A program made the position numbers and the translations under genes. Below the pieces are notes generated by a model, which was not told the origin of the DNA, did not search any database, and was given only the letters and a program-made list of their open reading frames with translations. Shown one piece after another: positions 1-5,928 of a DNA stretch of 5,928 nt (position 1 is its first letter; every line of letters starts with the position of its first letter). This stretch comes from Gammaproteobacteria bacterium (GTDB taxonomy: Bacteria; Pseudomonadota; Gammaproteobacteria; Steroidobacterales; Steroidobacteraceae), in the NCBI GenBank assembly GCA_030043215.1, contig JASHYG010000332.1:1-5928 (forward strand), in the 5' to 3' direction.

Positions 1-459
1 GCCCTTGCGGGGCCGCAGCGGAAAGACGTGACCCGGCCGCGCGAAGTCCTCGGCGAGGGATTGCGGATTGGCGAGCGCCCGAATGGTCGCCGCGCGATCG
101 GCGGCGGAGACGCCGGTGGTGGTGCCGTGGCGATAGTCGACGGAGACCGTGAAGGCCGTGCGGTGGCTCTCGTTGTTGGCCGACACCATCTGCGGCAGCT
201 CGAGCCGGGCGAGCCGCTCCTCCTCCATCGGCACGCAAATGATGCCGCTCGTGTGGCGGATCATGAAGGCGAGGGCCTCGGGGGTTGCGTGCTCGGCGGC
301 CATGATGAGGTCGCCTTCGTTCTCGCGGTCGGCGTCGTCGAGGATGATGACCATGCGGCCGGCTGCAAGCTCGGCCACGATCTCCTCGATGCTGCTCGCG
401 CCGGGCATTCCCGGATCTTCCGCCGCGGGCCGCGGCGGGAGGGACAGAACGTTGGACAT
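1..459 (-). CDS. ribB: 3,4-dihydroxy-2-butanone 4-phosphate synthase (RibB, or N-terminal half of RibBA), partial
   Basis: This enzyme converts ribulose 5-phosphate to formate and the four-carbon unit condensed by lumazine synthase, in the cytoplasmic riboflavin pathway. The 153 codons seen are the N-terminal three quarters of a RibB domain; the C-terminus is cut by the left window edge. Visible motifs are DADRENEGDLI (residues 42-52), with the acidic Mg2+/substrate residues E46, E48 and D50, HTSGIICVPM (69-78), HGTTTGVSAADR (111-122) and RPGHVFPLR (141-149), whose H144 corresponds to the conserved catalytic histidine. The ATG at 459 is chosen because AAGAGG lies six bases upstream. An in-frame ATG at 504 would add 15 residues but has no clear Shine-Dalgarno sequence. 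It is the last gene of the minus-strand cluster visible here, 127 bp after ribE. In many proteobacteria the gene at this position is a RibBA fusion with GTP cyclohydrolase II, which the window cannot decide. Confidence 0.95.
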   Translation of the reverse strand, partial: MSNVLSLPPRPAAEDPGMPGASSIEEIVAELAAGRMVIILDDADRENEGDLIMAAEHATPEALAFMIRHTSGIICVPMEEERLARLELPQMVSANNESHRTAFTVSVDYRHGTTTGVSAADRAATIRALANPQSLAEDFARPGHVFPLRPRKG

Positions 460-465
460 ATCGCG

Positions 466-471
466 CCTCTT
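466..471 (-). promoter_or_regulatory. Ribosome binding site of ribB
   Basis: AAGAGG on the minus strand lies six bases before the ATG at 459. It favours this start over the in-frame ATG at 504, which is preceded by a sequence with no purine-rich Shine-Dalgarno match. Confidence 0.6.
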
Positions 472-531
472 AACCTCAAGTCGCCTCGGAACGACCTGCT
501 TCATGGTACTCGGACGGCGGCGATCTGTCCG

Positions 532-565
532 CAGGCGGTGCCGCGCGCACAGGCGGTACCGCGCG
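532..565. repeat. Tandem 16-bp direct repeat upstream of ribB
   Basis: The copies at 532-547 (CAGGCGGTGCCGCGCG) and 550-565 (CAGGCGGTACCGCGCG) differ at one base and are 18 bp apart start to start. They lie wholly in the ribE-ribB spacer. They could be a small local duplication or a pair of protein-binding sites; no known operator was recognised. Confidence 0.75.
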
Positions 566-575
566 CCGCGATGCG

Positions 576-602
576 GCCTCGAGAGCTCAGGGCTCTCGAG
601 GC
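576..602 (-). other. Perfect 11-bp hairpin spanning the ribE stop codon
   Basis: Arms 576-586 and 592-602 are exact reverse complements around a 5-nt loop at 587-591. On the minus-strand transcript the stem is GCCUCGAGAGC / GCUCUCGAGGC, with the ribE UGA stop inside the loop. The stem is long, perfect and GC-rich like an intrinsic terminator, but the sequence downstream on the minus strand (CGCATCGCGGCG...) has no U-run, so classical Rho-independent termination is unlikely. It could instead act as an RNA-stability or processing element, or a weak attenuator between ribE and ribB. Confidence 0.7.
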
Positions 603-1189
603 GCGGCGAGCAGCCGCTCGACATACCTCGCGAGCGAATCCACCTCCAGATTGACCCGCGCGCCGACCTCGAGGCCGCCCAGGGTCGTCATGGACCGAGT
701 GTGCGGGATGAGGTTGACGCCGAAGCTCGCGCCGTGCGCCTCGTTGACGGTGAGACTCACGCCGTCCACGGCGACCGACCCCTTGCGGGCAATGTAGCGC
801 GCGAGCTCCGCGGGGACCTCGATCGTGAGCCGCAGCGAGCGCGCATCGCTCGCGCACGCGGTGACCCGGGCGATCCCGTCCACATGGCCGGATACGAGGT
901 GGCCTCCGAGAGGATCCCCCGCGCGCAGCGACGGCTCGAGGTTCACGGGAGAGTGCGGCCGCAACTCGGCGAGCGTCGTGAGCGCGAGCGTTTCGCGGGA
1001 GAGGTCGGCCTGGAAGGTCGCGCCCTGCACGGCGGTCGCGGTGACGCAGCAGCCCTGAACGCAGATGCTGTCTCCGACGGCGATGCGCCCGAGGTCGAGA
1101 CGGTCGACGGCAACCGTCAGCCGCGTGTCGCCCCCTCGCGGCTCGAGCGCGCGAACCCGTCCAATGTCCTGGATGATGCCCGTGAACAT
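587..1189 (-). CDS. ribE: Riboflavin synthase, alpha subunit (RibE/RibC)
   Basis: This enzyme catalyses dismutation of two 6,7-dimethyl-8-ribityllumazine molecules into riboflavin and the pyrimidinedione recycled by lumazine synthase. The 200-residue product has the usual family length and tandem lumazine-binding barrels. The first covers about residues 1-97, with the MFTGI start and GDSICVQGCCVT (39-50). The second covers about 98-200, with GGHLVSGHVDG (95-105) and GSVAVDGVSLTVNEA (137-151). The C-terminal NLEVDSLARYVERLL (180-194) is the typical trimer-forming helix region. The start at 1189 is fixed by the conserved MFTGI N-terminus; longer in-frame extensions run into ribD and are not credible. 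It begins 7 bp after the ribD stop with only a weak GAAG Shine-Dalgarno sequence, suggesting coupled translation. Its TGA stop lies in the loop of a strong hairpin. The gene is called ribE in much of the proteobacterial literature and ribC in E. coli nomenclature. Confidence 0.97.
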   Translation of the reverse strand: MFTGIIQDIGRVRALEPRGGDTRLTVAVDRLDLGRIAVGDSICVQGCCVTATAVQGATFQADLSRETLALTTLAELRPHSPVNLEPSLRAGDPLGGHLVSGHVDGIARVTACASDARSLRLTIEVPAELARYIARKGSVAVDGVSLTVNEAHGASFGVNLIPHTRSMTTLGGLEVGARVNLEVDSLARYVERLLAAPREP

Positions 1190-1196
1190 GTCTTCG

Positions 1197-2336
1197 TTAT
1201 CCCGGGCGCAAGCGAATCCGCAAATCTGCGCCGACCGGCTGCACCTCGACCATGTCGAAACGCGGCGCGCCCTGCAAGCTCTCGAGCGCGGGCAAGTCCA
1301 CGAGCGGCCGCGCCTGCGGCCCGAGGAGCACGGGCGCCACGTAGAGCAGCAGCTCGTCGGCCAGCCGCGCACGGATCAGCTCGCCCGCGAGCGTCGCTCC
1401 TGCTTCGACGTGCACCTCATTGATTTGAGCCTCCGCCAGACGCTCGAGCACTTGCCGGAGGTCTAAAAAGGTGGCGGCGCCGCTCGCCCCCTCGGCCCGC
1501 TCGATCTGCTCGACTTGCTCGATCCGAGCGCCGCGCGCGGCGAGAGCGCCGCGGCGGGTGGCATCCGCGGACGCTGTGAAGATCCACACCTCGCCCGCGC
1601 CGCCGAAGAGCCGTGCGCCCGGCGGGGTTCTGAGGCCGCTGTCGAGCACCACGCGCACCGGCTGGCGCACCCGCGCCGCTTGTGTCCGAACGTCGAGCCG
1701 CGGATCGTCGGCGAGCACGGTGCCGATGCCGGTCATCAAAGCGGAGCTCCGCGCACGCCAGCGCTGCACATCGCGGCGCGCGTCCTCTCCCGTGATCCAC
1801 TTGCTCGCGCCGCTCGCGAGCGCCGTGCGGCCGTCGAGGCTCAGGGCGAGCTTCACGCGCACCCAGGGCCGGCTGGCCGTCAGGCGCCGCACGTACCCGG
1901 CGTTGAGCTCGGCCGCCTCGCTCTCCATCAATCCACTCTCTACCCGAATGCCGGCGCGCCGCAGCCGCTCGGCCCCGCGACCGCTCACCCACGGATCCGG
2001 ATCGTGCATCGCAAAGACGACGCGGCCGACGCGAGCCTCGATCAGAGCGTCCGCGCAAGGTGGCGTGCGTCCATGGTGGCTGCACGGCTCCAGCGTGACG
2101 TACGCGGTGGCGCCTGCAGCCTCGGCTCCCGCGGCACGCAGAGCGGCAATCTCTGCGTGCGCCTCCCCTGCCCACTCGTGCCAGCCCTCGCCGACGGTGC
2201 GCTCGCCTTGCAGGATGATGCAACCCACCCGCGGGTTGGGGTGAGTGGAGTCGAGCCCGCGAGCCGCGAGCGCGAGAGCGCGGCTCATCGCGCGCCGGTC
2301 CCGCTCGGTGAGGCGATCCGCATCCTGGCCGCTCAC
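1197..2336 (-). CDS. ribD: Bifunctional diaminohydroxyphosphoribosylaminopyrimidine deaminase / 5-amino-6-(5-phosphoribosylamino)uracil reductase (RibD)
   Basis: RibD carries out the second and third steps of the GTP branch of riboflavin synthesis: zinc-dependent deamination of the pyrimidine, then NADPH-dependent reduction of the ribosyl chain. The 379-residue length fits the two-domain family. In the N-terminal deaminase (about 12-150), THPNPRVGC (31-39), the HAE motif (H60, E62) and [11 protein letters not shown] (84-94; C85 and C94) give the zinc site and catalytic glutamate. The C-terminal reductase (about 155-379) shows [11 protein letters not shown] (162-172), [13 protein letters not shown] (178-190), [14 protein letters not shown] (201-214) and [11 protein letters not shown] (311-321). 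The start is the GTG at 2336, which overlaps the nrdR stop as GTGA and has GGAG eight bases upstream. An internal ATG at 2288 is the alternative, but it would leave only 14 residues before THPNPRVG and has no such coupling. Confidence 0.96.
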   Translation of the reverse strand: MSGQDADRLTERDRRAMSRALALAARGLDSTHPNPRVGCIILQGERTVGEGWHEWAGEAHAEIAALRAAGAEAAGATAYVTLEPCSHHGRTPPCADALIEARVGRVVFAMHDPDPWVSGRGAERLRRAGIRVESGLMESEAAELNAGYVRRLTASRPWVRVKLALSLDGRTALASGASKWITGEDARRDVQRWRARSSALMTGIGTVLADDPRLDVRTQAARVRQPVRVVLDSGLRTPPGARLFGGAGEVWIFTASADATRRGALAARGARIEQVEQIERAEGASGAATFLDLRQVLERLAEAQINEVHVEAGATLAGELIRARLADELLLYVAPVLLGPQARPLVDLPALESLQGAPRFDMVEVQPVGADLRIRLRPG

Positions 2337-2860
2337 TTCTTGCGCTCCGGGCGGCTCTCGCCGCCGGGAAGCAGCGGCAACTGATCGCGACTCACCTCGC
2401 GCCGGCGCCCGTGGTAGCGGAGGCGATCGATCTCCTCTCTAAAGGCATCGAGGTCCTGGAAGCTGCGGTACACCGAGGCGAACCGCACGTACGCCACCTC
2501 ATCGAGCTGCCGCAGCTCCTCGATCACGAGCTCTCCGATCGCGCGGGAGGAGACCTCGCGCTCACCGAGGCTGCGCAGCGCGTGGCCGATGCGGCTCACA
2601 GCCTCCTCGACCGCCTCGCGGCCGACGGGGCGCTTCTCGAGCGCTTTCTCCAGGCCCGCCCGCAGCTTCGCCTCGTCGAAGGGCTCGCGTGTGCGATTGC
2701 TCTTCACGACGACTGGCATCAGCAGCTCCGCGGTCTCGAACGTCGTGAACCGCTCTCCGCACGCGAGGCACTCGCGGCGGCGGCGGATCTGCCGGCCCTC
2801 ACCCGCCAGGCGGGAGTCGGTGACCTTGGTCTCGACGTGTCCGCAGAAAGGACAGTGCAT
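2333..2860 (-). CDS. nrdR: Transcriptional repressor NrdR (ATP-cone, zinc ribbon)
   Basis: NrdR represses ribonucleotide reductase operons by binding NrdR boxes, with DNA binding controlled by ATP/dATP through its ATP-cone. The 175-residue product starts with a zinc ribbon, MHCPFC...CLACGERF (C3, C6, C31, C34), containing the arginine-rich RQIRRRREC segment (23-31) that contacts DNA in the family. An ATP-cone domain follows (about 49-139), including [12 protein letters not shown] (51-62) and [13 protein letters not shown] (122-134). A basic C-terminal tail of roughly 25 residues (about 150-175, ending PERKK) goes beyond the roughly 150-residue E. coli protein. The ATG at 2860 has GGGGAG at 2865-2870, four bases upstream. 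The gene lies 41 bp after glyA and overlaps ribD by 4 bp, the conserved nrdR-rib neighbourhood. No NrdR box was seen in this window, so the targets lie elsewhere. Confidence 0.97.
   Translation of the reverse strand: MHCPFCGHVETKVTDSRLAGEGRQIRRRRECLACGERFTTFETAELLMPVVVKSNRTREPFDEAKLRAGLEKALEKRPVGREAVEEAVSRIGHALRSLGEREVSSRAIGELVIEELRQLDEVAYVRFASVYRSFQDLDAFREEIDRLRYHGRRREVSRDQLPLLPGGESRPERKK
2345..2348 (-). promoter_or_regulatory. Ribosome binding site of ribD inside nrdR
   Basis: GGAG on the minus strand lies eight bases before the GTG at 2336, within the last codons of nrdR. Together with the GTGA stop/start overlap (2333-2336) it supports the GTG start and translational coupling of ribD to nrdR. 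Confidence 0.6.
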
Positions 2861-2901
2861 GCGGCTCCCCGGCGGCGCGCGTCACGAGGCGCGCTGGCCG
2901 C

Positions 2902-4158
2902 TCATGGCCCATAGACCGGGTACCGCCGGCAGAGCTCGAGCGCCTGCGGGCGCGCGCGCGCCACGGCGGTATCGGTGCCATTCGCGTCGAGCACGTCCGC
3001 GATCAAGTCCGCGACCTGCTCGACCTCGCGCTCCTTGAAGCCGCGCGTGGTGGAAGCCGGCGTGCCGATCCGCAGGCCGCTCGCCACGGCGGGAGGCCGC
3101 GGATCGTTCGGAACGGCGTTCTTGTTGACCGTGATGTTCGCCCGCCCGAGCGCGGCGTCGGCTTCCTTGCCCGTGATGCTGCGCTTTTTCAGGTCGACGA
3201 GAAACAGATGGTTGTCGGTCCCGCCCGAGACGATGTCGATGCCGCGCGCCGCGAGCCGGGCGCACATCGCCCGCGCGTTCCTCAGCACCTGCTCCTGGTA
3301 GGCCTTGAACTCCGGCTGCAGCGCCTCGAGGAGCGCGACGGCCTTCGCCGCGATGACGTGCATCAGCGGGCCGCCCTGCGTCCCCGGGAAGATCGAGGAG
3401 TTGAGCTTGCGGGCGATCTCCTCGTTCTCCCGCGCGAGGATCAGGCCGCCGCGGGGCCCGCGCAAGGTCTTGTGGGTGGTGGTGGTCACGACGTCCGCGT
3501 GCGGGATGGGGTCCGGATACAGGCCCATCGCGACGAGTCCCGCGACGTGCGCCATGTCCACCACGAAGTACGCTCCGACGCTCCGGGCGGTCGCCGCGAA
3601 CCGGGCCCAGTCGATCGCGCGGGAATAGGCCGAGAAGCCGGCGACGATGAGCTTCGGCCGCTCCGCTTCCGCGAGGCGCTGAACCTCGTCGTAGTCGATC
3701 TCGCCCGTGTCGGGGCGGACCCCGTACTGCACGGCGCGAAACAGCTTGCCGGAGAAGTTCACCCGGGCTCCGTGCGTGAGATGCCCTCCATGATCGAGGC
3801 TCATCCCGAGAATCGTATCGCCGGGCTGGATGAGCGCGAGGTAGACCGCCGCGTTGGCCTGCGAGCCGGAGTGGGGCTGCACGTTCGCGTACGCGGCCCC
3901 GAACAGCCGCTTGGCCCGATCGATCGCGAGCTGCTCCACCACGTCCACGAACTCGCAGCCGCCGTAGTAGCGCCGGCCGGGATAGCCTTCCGCATACTTG
4001 TTGGTGAGCACCGAGCCCTGAGCCTCGAGGACACGCGGGCTCGTGTAGTTCTCCGAGGCGATGAGCTCTATGTGCTCCTCCTGGCGGCGGCGCTCGCCTT
4101 TGAGGGCCTCGGACAGCTCCCGGTCGAAGCCGTCGATGGTCAGGGTCGTCGGAAACAT
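2902..4158 (-). CDS. glyA: Serine hydroxymethyltransferase (GlyA)
   Basis: This PLP enzyme interconverts serine plus tetrahydrofolate and glycine plus 5,10-methylene-tetrahydrofolate, the main source of one-carbon units in the cytoplasm. The 418-residue length matches the family. Visible signatures are [10 protein letters not shown] (31-40, S35), [17 protein letters not shown] (53-69; Y55, E57, Y65), [11 protein letters not shown] (96-106), DMAHVAGL (201-208; D201 contacts the PLP pyridine nitrogen, H204), the Schiff-base lysine K230 in [14 protein letters not shown] (225-238), and R363 in SGLRIGTPA for the substrate carboxylate. All expected catalytic residues are present. The ATG at 4158 begins the conserved N-terminal region; upstream extension would overlap the preceding gene with non-homologous sequence. 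The Shine-Dalgarno sequence is weak (GAGAGCGAG region). It follows the deacetylase-family gene by 31 bp and precedes nrdR by 41 bp, so it is probably co-transcribed with both. Confidence 0.98.
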   Translation of the reverse strand: MFPTTLTIDGFDRELSEALKGERRRQEEHIELIASENYTSPRVLEAQGSVLTNKYAEGYPGRRYYGGCEFVDVVEQLAIDRAKRLFGAAYANVQPHSGSQANAAVYLALIQPGDTILGMSLDHGGHLTHGARVNFSGKLFRAVQYGVRPDTGEIDYDEVQRLAEAERPKLIVAGFSAYSRAIDWARFAATARSVGAYFVVDMAHVAGLVAMGLYPDPIPHADVVTTTTHKTLRGPRGGLILARENEEIARKLNSSIFPGTQGGPLMHVIAAKAVALLEALQPEFKAYQEQVLRNARAMCARLAARGIDIVSGGTDNHLFLVDLKKRSITGKEADAALGRANITVNKNAVPNDPRPPAVASGLRIGTPASTTRGFKEREVEQVADLIADVLDANGTDTAVARARPQALELCRRYPVYGP

Positions 4159-4189
4159 GCGACTCGCTCTCTTGCGCTCACTCAAACGA

Positions 4190-5140
4190 TCATTGTACCC
4201 CGACCAGGCTCTCGACCGCCGCGCACCAGGCCTGTGCAAGGTTCGCCCGGCTGTAGCCGCCGCCGCCGAGCGCGAGCACGCGTCCGTGCCCCAAGCGGTC
4301 CGCGAGCGCCGCGAGCTCGCGCGCCGCCCGCCCGTGCGTGCGCGGCGAGAAGCGCAGGTGCGCGATCGGATCGCCCTCCACGCTGTCGGCGCCGCATTGC
4401 AGGATGATGAACTGCGGCTCGAAGCGCTCGAGGTGCTCGAGCACCGCGGGCCAGATCCTCCCAAAGGTCGCATCGCCGGCGCCTTCCGGCACGGGGATGT
4501 TGAGCTTCGTGCCCTCGGCGGCGCCGCGGCCCGTCTCCGCCGCCGCGCCCGTGCCGGGATAGAGCGTGCTGCCGTCCTCGTGGATGTCGGCGAAGATCAC
4601 GCCTGGGTCCTCCTCGAAGGCGTAGAAGACCCCATCGCCATGATGCGCGTCGATATCGACGTAGCCGATGCGGTCGAGCCCATGGCGCCTGCGCAGCAGC
4701 TCGATGACGACGCCGCAATCGTTGAAGACGCAGAATCCGGCCGCATGATCTCGCCCGGCATGATGGAGTCCGGCGATCGGGACGAAGGCGCGCCGTGCCG
4801 TCGCGGCCATGATGGCCTCCGCGGCTTGCAAGGACGCCCCAACGACGGTCGCCGCCGCTTCATAAACGCCGCGGAACGCCGGCGTGTCTCCCGCGTCGAG
4901 AAACCCCTGCCCGCTCTGCGAGCGCTCGCGCACCAGATCGATGTAGGAGGGTGTGTGAAAGGCGAGCAGCTCCTCGTAGGAGGCCTCGCGCGGCTCGAGC
5001 ACCTGCACCTGTGCGGCGAGCCCGCGGGCTTGCAGCTCGCGCACGAAGGCACCATGGCGATCGGGCCCAAATAGGTGGCCTTCCGGAAAGCCGTAGCGCG
5101 CCAGGCGCTCGCCGGCGACGACCGCTACCTCAGTGCCCAT
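4190..5140 (-). CDS. Histone deacetylase family protein, AcuC-like lysine deacetylase
   Basis: This is a zinc-dependent amidohydrolase of the arginase/deacetylase fold, in the class I HDAC/AcuC branch. Family members remove acetyl groups from lysines of proteins such as acetyl-CoA synthetase, or from small acetylated amines; the substrate here is unknown. The 316 residues carry [18 protein letters not shown] (124-141; general-base histidines H126/H127), [11 protein letters not shown] (161-171; zinc ligands D164 and H166), [12 protein letters not shown] (187-198), CGADS (249-253; third zinc ligand D252) and GGGGYS (292-297), with Y296 matching the transition-state tyrosine of class I enzymes. 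The full catalytic set predicts an active enzyme. There is no signal peptide, so it is cytoplasmic. The ATG at 5140 gives a typical N-terminus; the ribosome binding site is not strong (AGGTGGC directly before it). It is the first gene of the minus-strand cluster, 31 bp ahead of glyA and divergent from ettA. Alternatives are an acetylpolyamine or acetoin-utilisation type hydrolase. Confidence 0.92.
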   Translation of the reverse strand: MGTEVAVVAGERLARYGFPEGHLFGPDRHGAFVRELQARGLAAQVQVLEPREASYEELLAFHTPSYIDLVRERSQSGQGFLDAGDTPAFRGVYEAAATVVGASLQAAEAIMAATARRAFVPIAGLHHAGRDHAAGFCVFNDCGVVIELLRRRHGLDRIGYVDIDAHHGDGVFYAFEEDPGVIFADIHEDGSTLYPGTGAAAETGRGAAEGTKLNIPVPEGAGDATFGRIWPAVLEHLERFEPQFIILQCGADSVEGDPIAHLRFSPRTHGRAARELAALADRLGHGRVLALGGGGYSRANLAQAWCAAVESLVGVQ

Positions 5141-5252
5141 GCCACCTGTACACTCATCCGATACCTCGTGAGACCCGCCGCGCGAAGCCTAGCACAGGGC
5201 TCGGCGGTGGTTGGGTCACGGGGCCCACGAACGGCTTTCCCAACTCGACGTC
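5141..5252. promoter_or_regulatory. Divergent intergenic region between the deacetylase operon and ettA
   Basis: This 112-bp region must hold the promoters for both directions if the genes start here. On the minus strand, TGCTAGGCT (5186-5194) resembles an extended -10 (TGnTAnnnT). It would give a leader of roughly 40 nt to the deacetylase ATG, but no good -35 lies at the usual spacing. An imperfect inverted repeat brackets this site: CCGCCG at 5175-5180 with CGGCGG at 5202-5207, and inner AGCC/GGCT at 5186-5189/5198-5201. On the plus strand I see no convincing -35/-10 pair and no clear Shine-Dalgarno sequence before the ettA ATG. Promoter positions are therefore tentative. Confidence 0.35.
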
Positions 5253-5928
5253 ATGGCCCAATACATTTTCACGATGAATCGGGTATCGAAGGTGGTACCC
5301 CCCAAGCGCGTCATTCTGAGCGACATCAGCCTCTCGTTCCTTCCAGGCGCCAAGATCGGCGTGCTCGGGTTGAACGGCGCCGGCAAGTCAACGCTCCTCA
5401 GGATCATGGCCGGCCTCGACAAGGAGATCGACGGGGAGGCGCGGCCGCAAGGCGGCATCCGGATCGGCTACTTGCCGCAGGAGCCCGCGCTCGACCCGGA
5501 GAAGGACGTGCGCGGCATCGTGACGGAGGGCATCGGCGAGAAGCTGGCGCTCGTCGCGCGCTTCAATCACATCAGCGAGCGATTTGCCGAAGCGCTCTCC
5601 GACGAGGAGATGAGCGCGCTGCTCGAGGAGCAGGCGAAGCTCCAGGATGCCATCGACGCCGCCCGTGGATGGGAGCTCGAGCGTGAGCTCGACATTGCAG
5701 CCGATGCGCTGCGGCTGCCTCCGTGGGAGACGCGGGTCGCCACGCTCTCCGGCGGCGAGAGGCGGCGCGTCGCGCTCTGCCGGCTGCTGCTCTCCGCGCC
5801 CGATCTGCTATTGCTCGATGAGCCCACCAACCATCTCGATGCGGAGTCGATCGCCTGGCTCGAGCGGTACCTCGAGCAGTACCCGAGCACGGTCGTCGCG
5901 GTGACGCACGACCGCTACTTTCTCGACA
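5253..5928 (+). CDS. ettA: Energy-dependent translational throttle protein EttA (ABC-F ATPase), partial
   Basis: EttA binds the ribosomal E site and, depending on the ATP/ADP ratio, restrains or permits the move from initiation into elongation. The 225 codons seen contain the first ABC domain; the second ABC domain and C-terminus lie past the right edge (about 555 residues in E. coli). The start MAQYIFTMNRVSKVVPPK is the family-typical N-terminus. Visible motifs are Walker A GLNGAGKST (39-47), YLPQEP (73-78; Q-loop region), an arm insertion (about 95-139) that marks the EttA subgroup, signature LSGGERRRVALCR (165-177), Walker B LLLLDEP (185-191, E190 catalytic), D-loop NHLDAES (193-199) and H-loop THDRYF (218-223). 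No membrane segments occur, as expected for ABC-F. The ATG at 5253 has no in-frame upstream alternative that looks real, and no obvious Shine-Dalgarno sequence. It is transcribed divergently from the deacetylase-glyA cluster. Confidence 0.97.
   Translation, partial: MAQYIFTMNRVSKVVPPKRVILSDISLSFLPGAKIGVLGLNGAGKSTLLRIMAGLDKEIDGEARPQGGIRIGYLPQEPALDPEKDVRGIVTEGIGEKLALVARFNHISERFAEALSDEEMSALLEEQAKLQDAIDAARGWELERELDIAADALRLPPWETRVATLSGGERRRVALCRLLLSAPDLLLLDEPTNHLDAESIAWLERYLEQYPSTVVAVTHDRYFLD

Larger units (their letters stand above)
460..586 (-). other. ribE-ribB intergenic spacer (127 bp)
   Basis: This is the longest gap in an otherwise tightly packed minus-strand cluster. It holds half of a strong hairpin at the ribE stop, two near-identical 16-bp direct repeats, and the ribB ribosome binding site. 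I looked for the conserved segments of an FMN (RFN) riboswitch, such as the paired purine-rich blocks ending in CCGGCGGT-like and CCGACGGT-like sequences, and did not find them. No convincing -35/-10 pair was recognised, although a separate ribB promoter cannot be excluded in sequence this GC-rich. Confidence 0.6.

Noticed and set aside
460..586. FMN riboswitch upstream of ribB
   Set aside because: The conserved RFN core segments are not present on the minus strand, and the spacer is dominated by the hairpin and short direct repeats.
576..602. Intrinsic terminator after ribE
   Set aside because: The stem is strong, but no U-run follows on the minus strand, so it is listed as a hairpin rather than a terminator.
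1190..1372. N-terminal extension of RibE to 1372
   Set aside because: It overlaps the ribD coding sequence in another frame. Riboflavin synthase begins with the conserved MFTGI at 1189.
149..1423. Long plus-strand open frame (424 codons) opposite ribB, ribE and ribD
   Set aside because: Its product is low-complexity, rich in Arg/Ala, and lacks recognisable motifs. It is antisense to three genes with intact conserved motifs. Such frames are expected in GC-rich coding DNA.
3208..4407. Plus-strand open frame of 399 codons opposite glyA and the end of the deacetylase gene
   Set aside because: It mirrors the codon structure of glyA on the other strand and shows no domain; glyA is unmistakable here.
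4190..4473. N-terminal extension of GlyA to 4473
   Set aside because: The added 105 residues are Ser/Arg/Ala-rich out-of-frame reading of the deacetylase gene. Conserved GlyA sequence begins at the ATG at 4158.
5075..5686. Plus-strand frame of 203 codons overlapping the ettA start
   Set aside because: It is out of frame with ettA, whose frame from 5253 shows Walker A, signature and Walker B motifs in proper order.

Overview
The window is a compact, GC-rich stretch of bacterial chromosome made up of conserved housekeeping genes. Gene content, order and sequence point to a proteobacterium, most likely a high-GC gamma- or betaproteobacterium. The EttA N-terminus closely matches what I recall of the E. 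coli protein, and the run glyA-nrdR-ribD-ribE-ribB(A) is a familiar proteobacterial arrangement. The taxon is inferred; no rRNA or other strict marker is present. I see no mobile element, CRISPR array, tRNA or rRNA, and codon use is uniform.

Layout. Six genes lie on the minus strand, read right to left from about 5140 to 1: a class I-type histone-deacetylase-family (AcuC-like) protein (5140-4190), glyA (4158-2902), nrdR (2860-2333), ribD (2336-1197), ribE (1189-587) and the 5' part of ribB or ribBA (459 to the left edge). Gaps are 31, 41, -4 (GTGA overlap), 7 and 127 bp, so the set looks like one operon, with one unusual break between ribE and ribB. On the plus strand, divergent from the deacetylase across a 112-bp intergenic region, ettA begins at 5253 and runs off the right edge.

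Function. RibD and RibB(A) supply the two branches of riboflavin synthesis, and RibE makes riboflavin from lumazine. The missing ribH (lumazine synthase), and possibly nusB, would be expected just beyond the left edge. GlyA makes glycine and one-carbon units that feed purine and thymidylate synthesis. NrdR represses ribonucleotide reductase genes in response to adenine nucleotides. EttA gates translation elongation according to energy state. All key catalytic residues I could check are present, so the genes look intact.

The parts not explained by routine annotation are small. They are a perfect 11-bp hairpin with the ribE stop codon in its loop, a tandem 16-bp repeat just downstream in the ribE-ribB gap, and a lysine-deacetylase-type gene placed first in the glyA-nrdR-rib operon. 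I found no convincing evidence of a wholly new system here.
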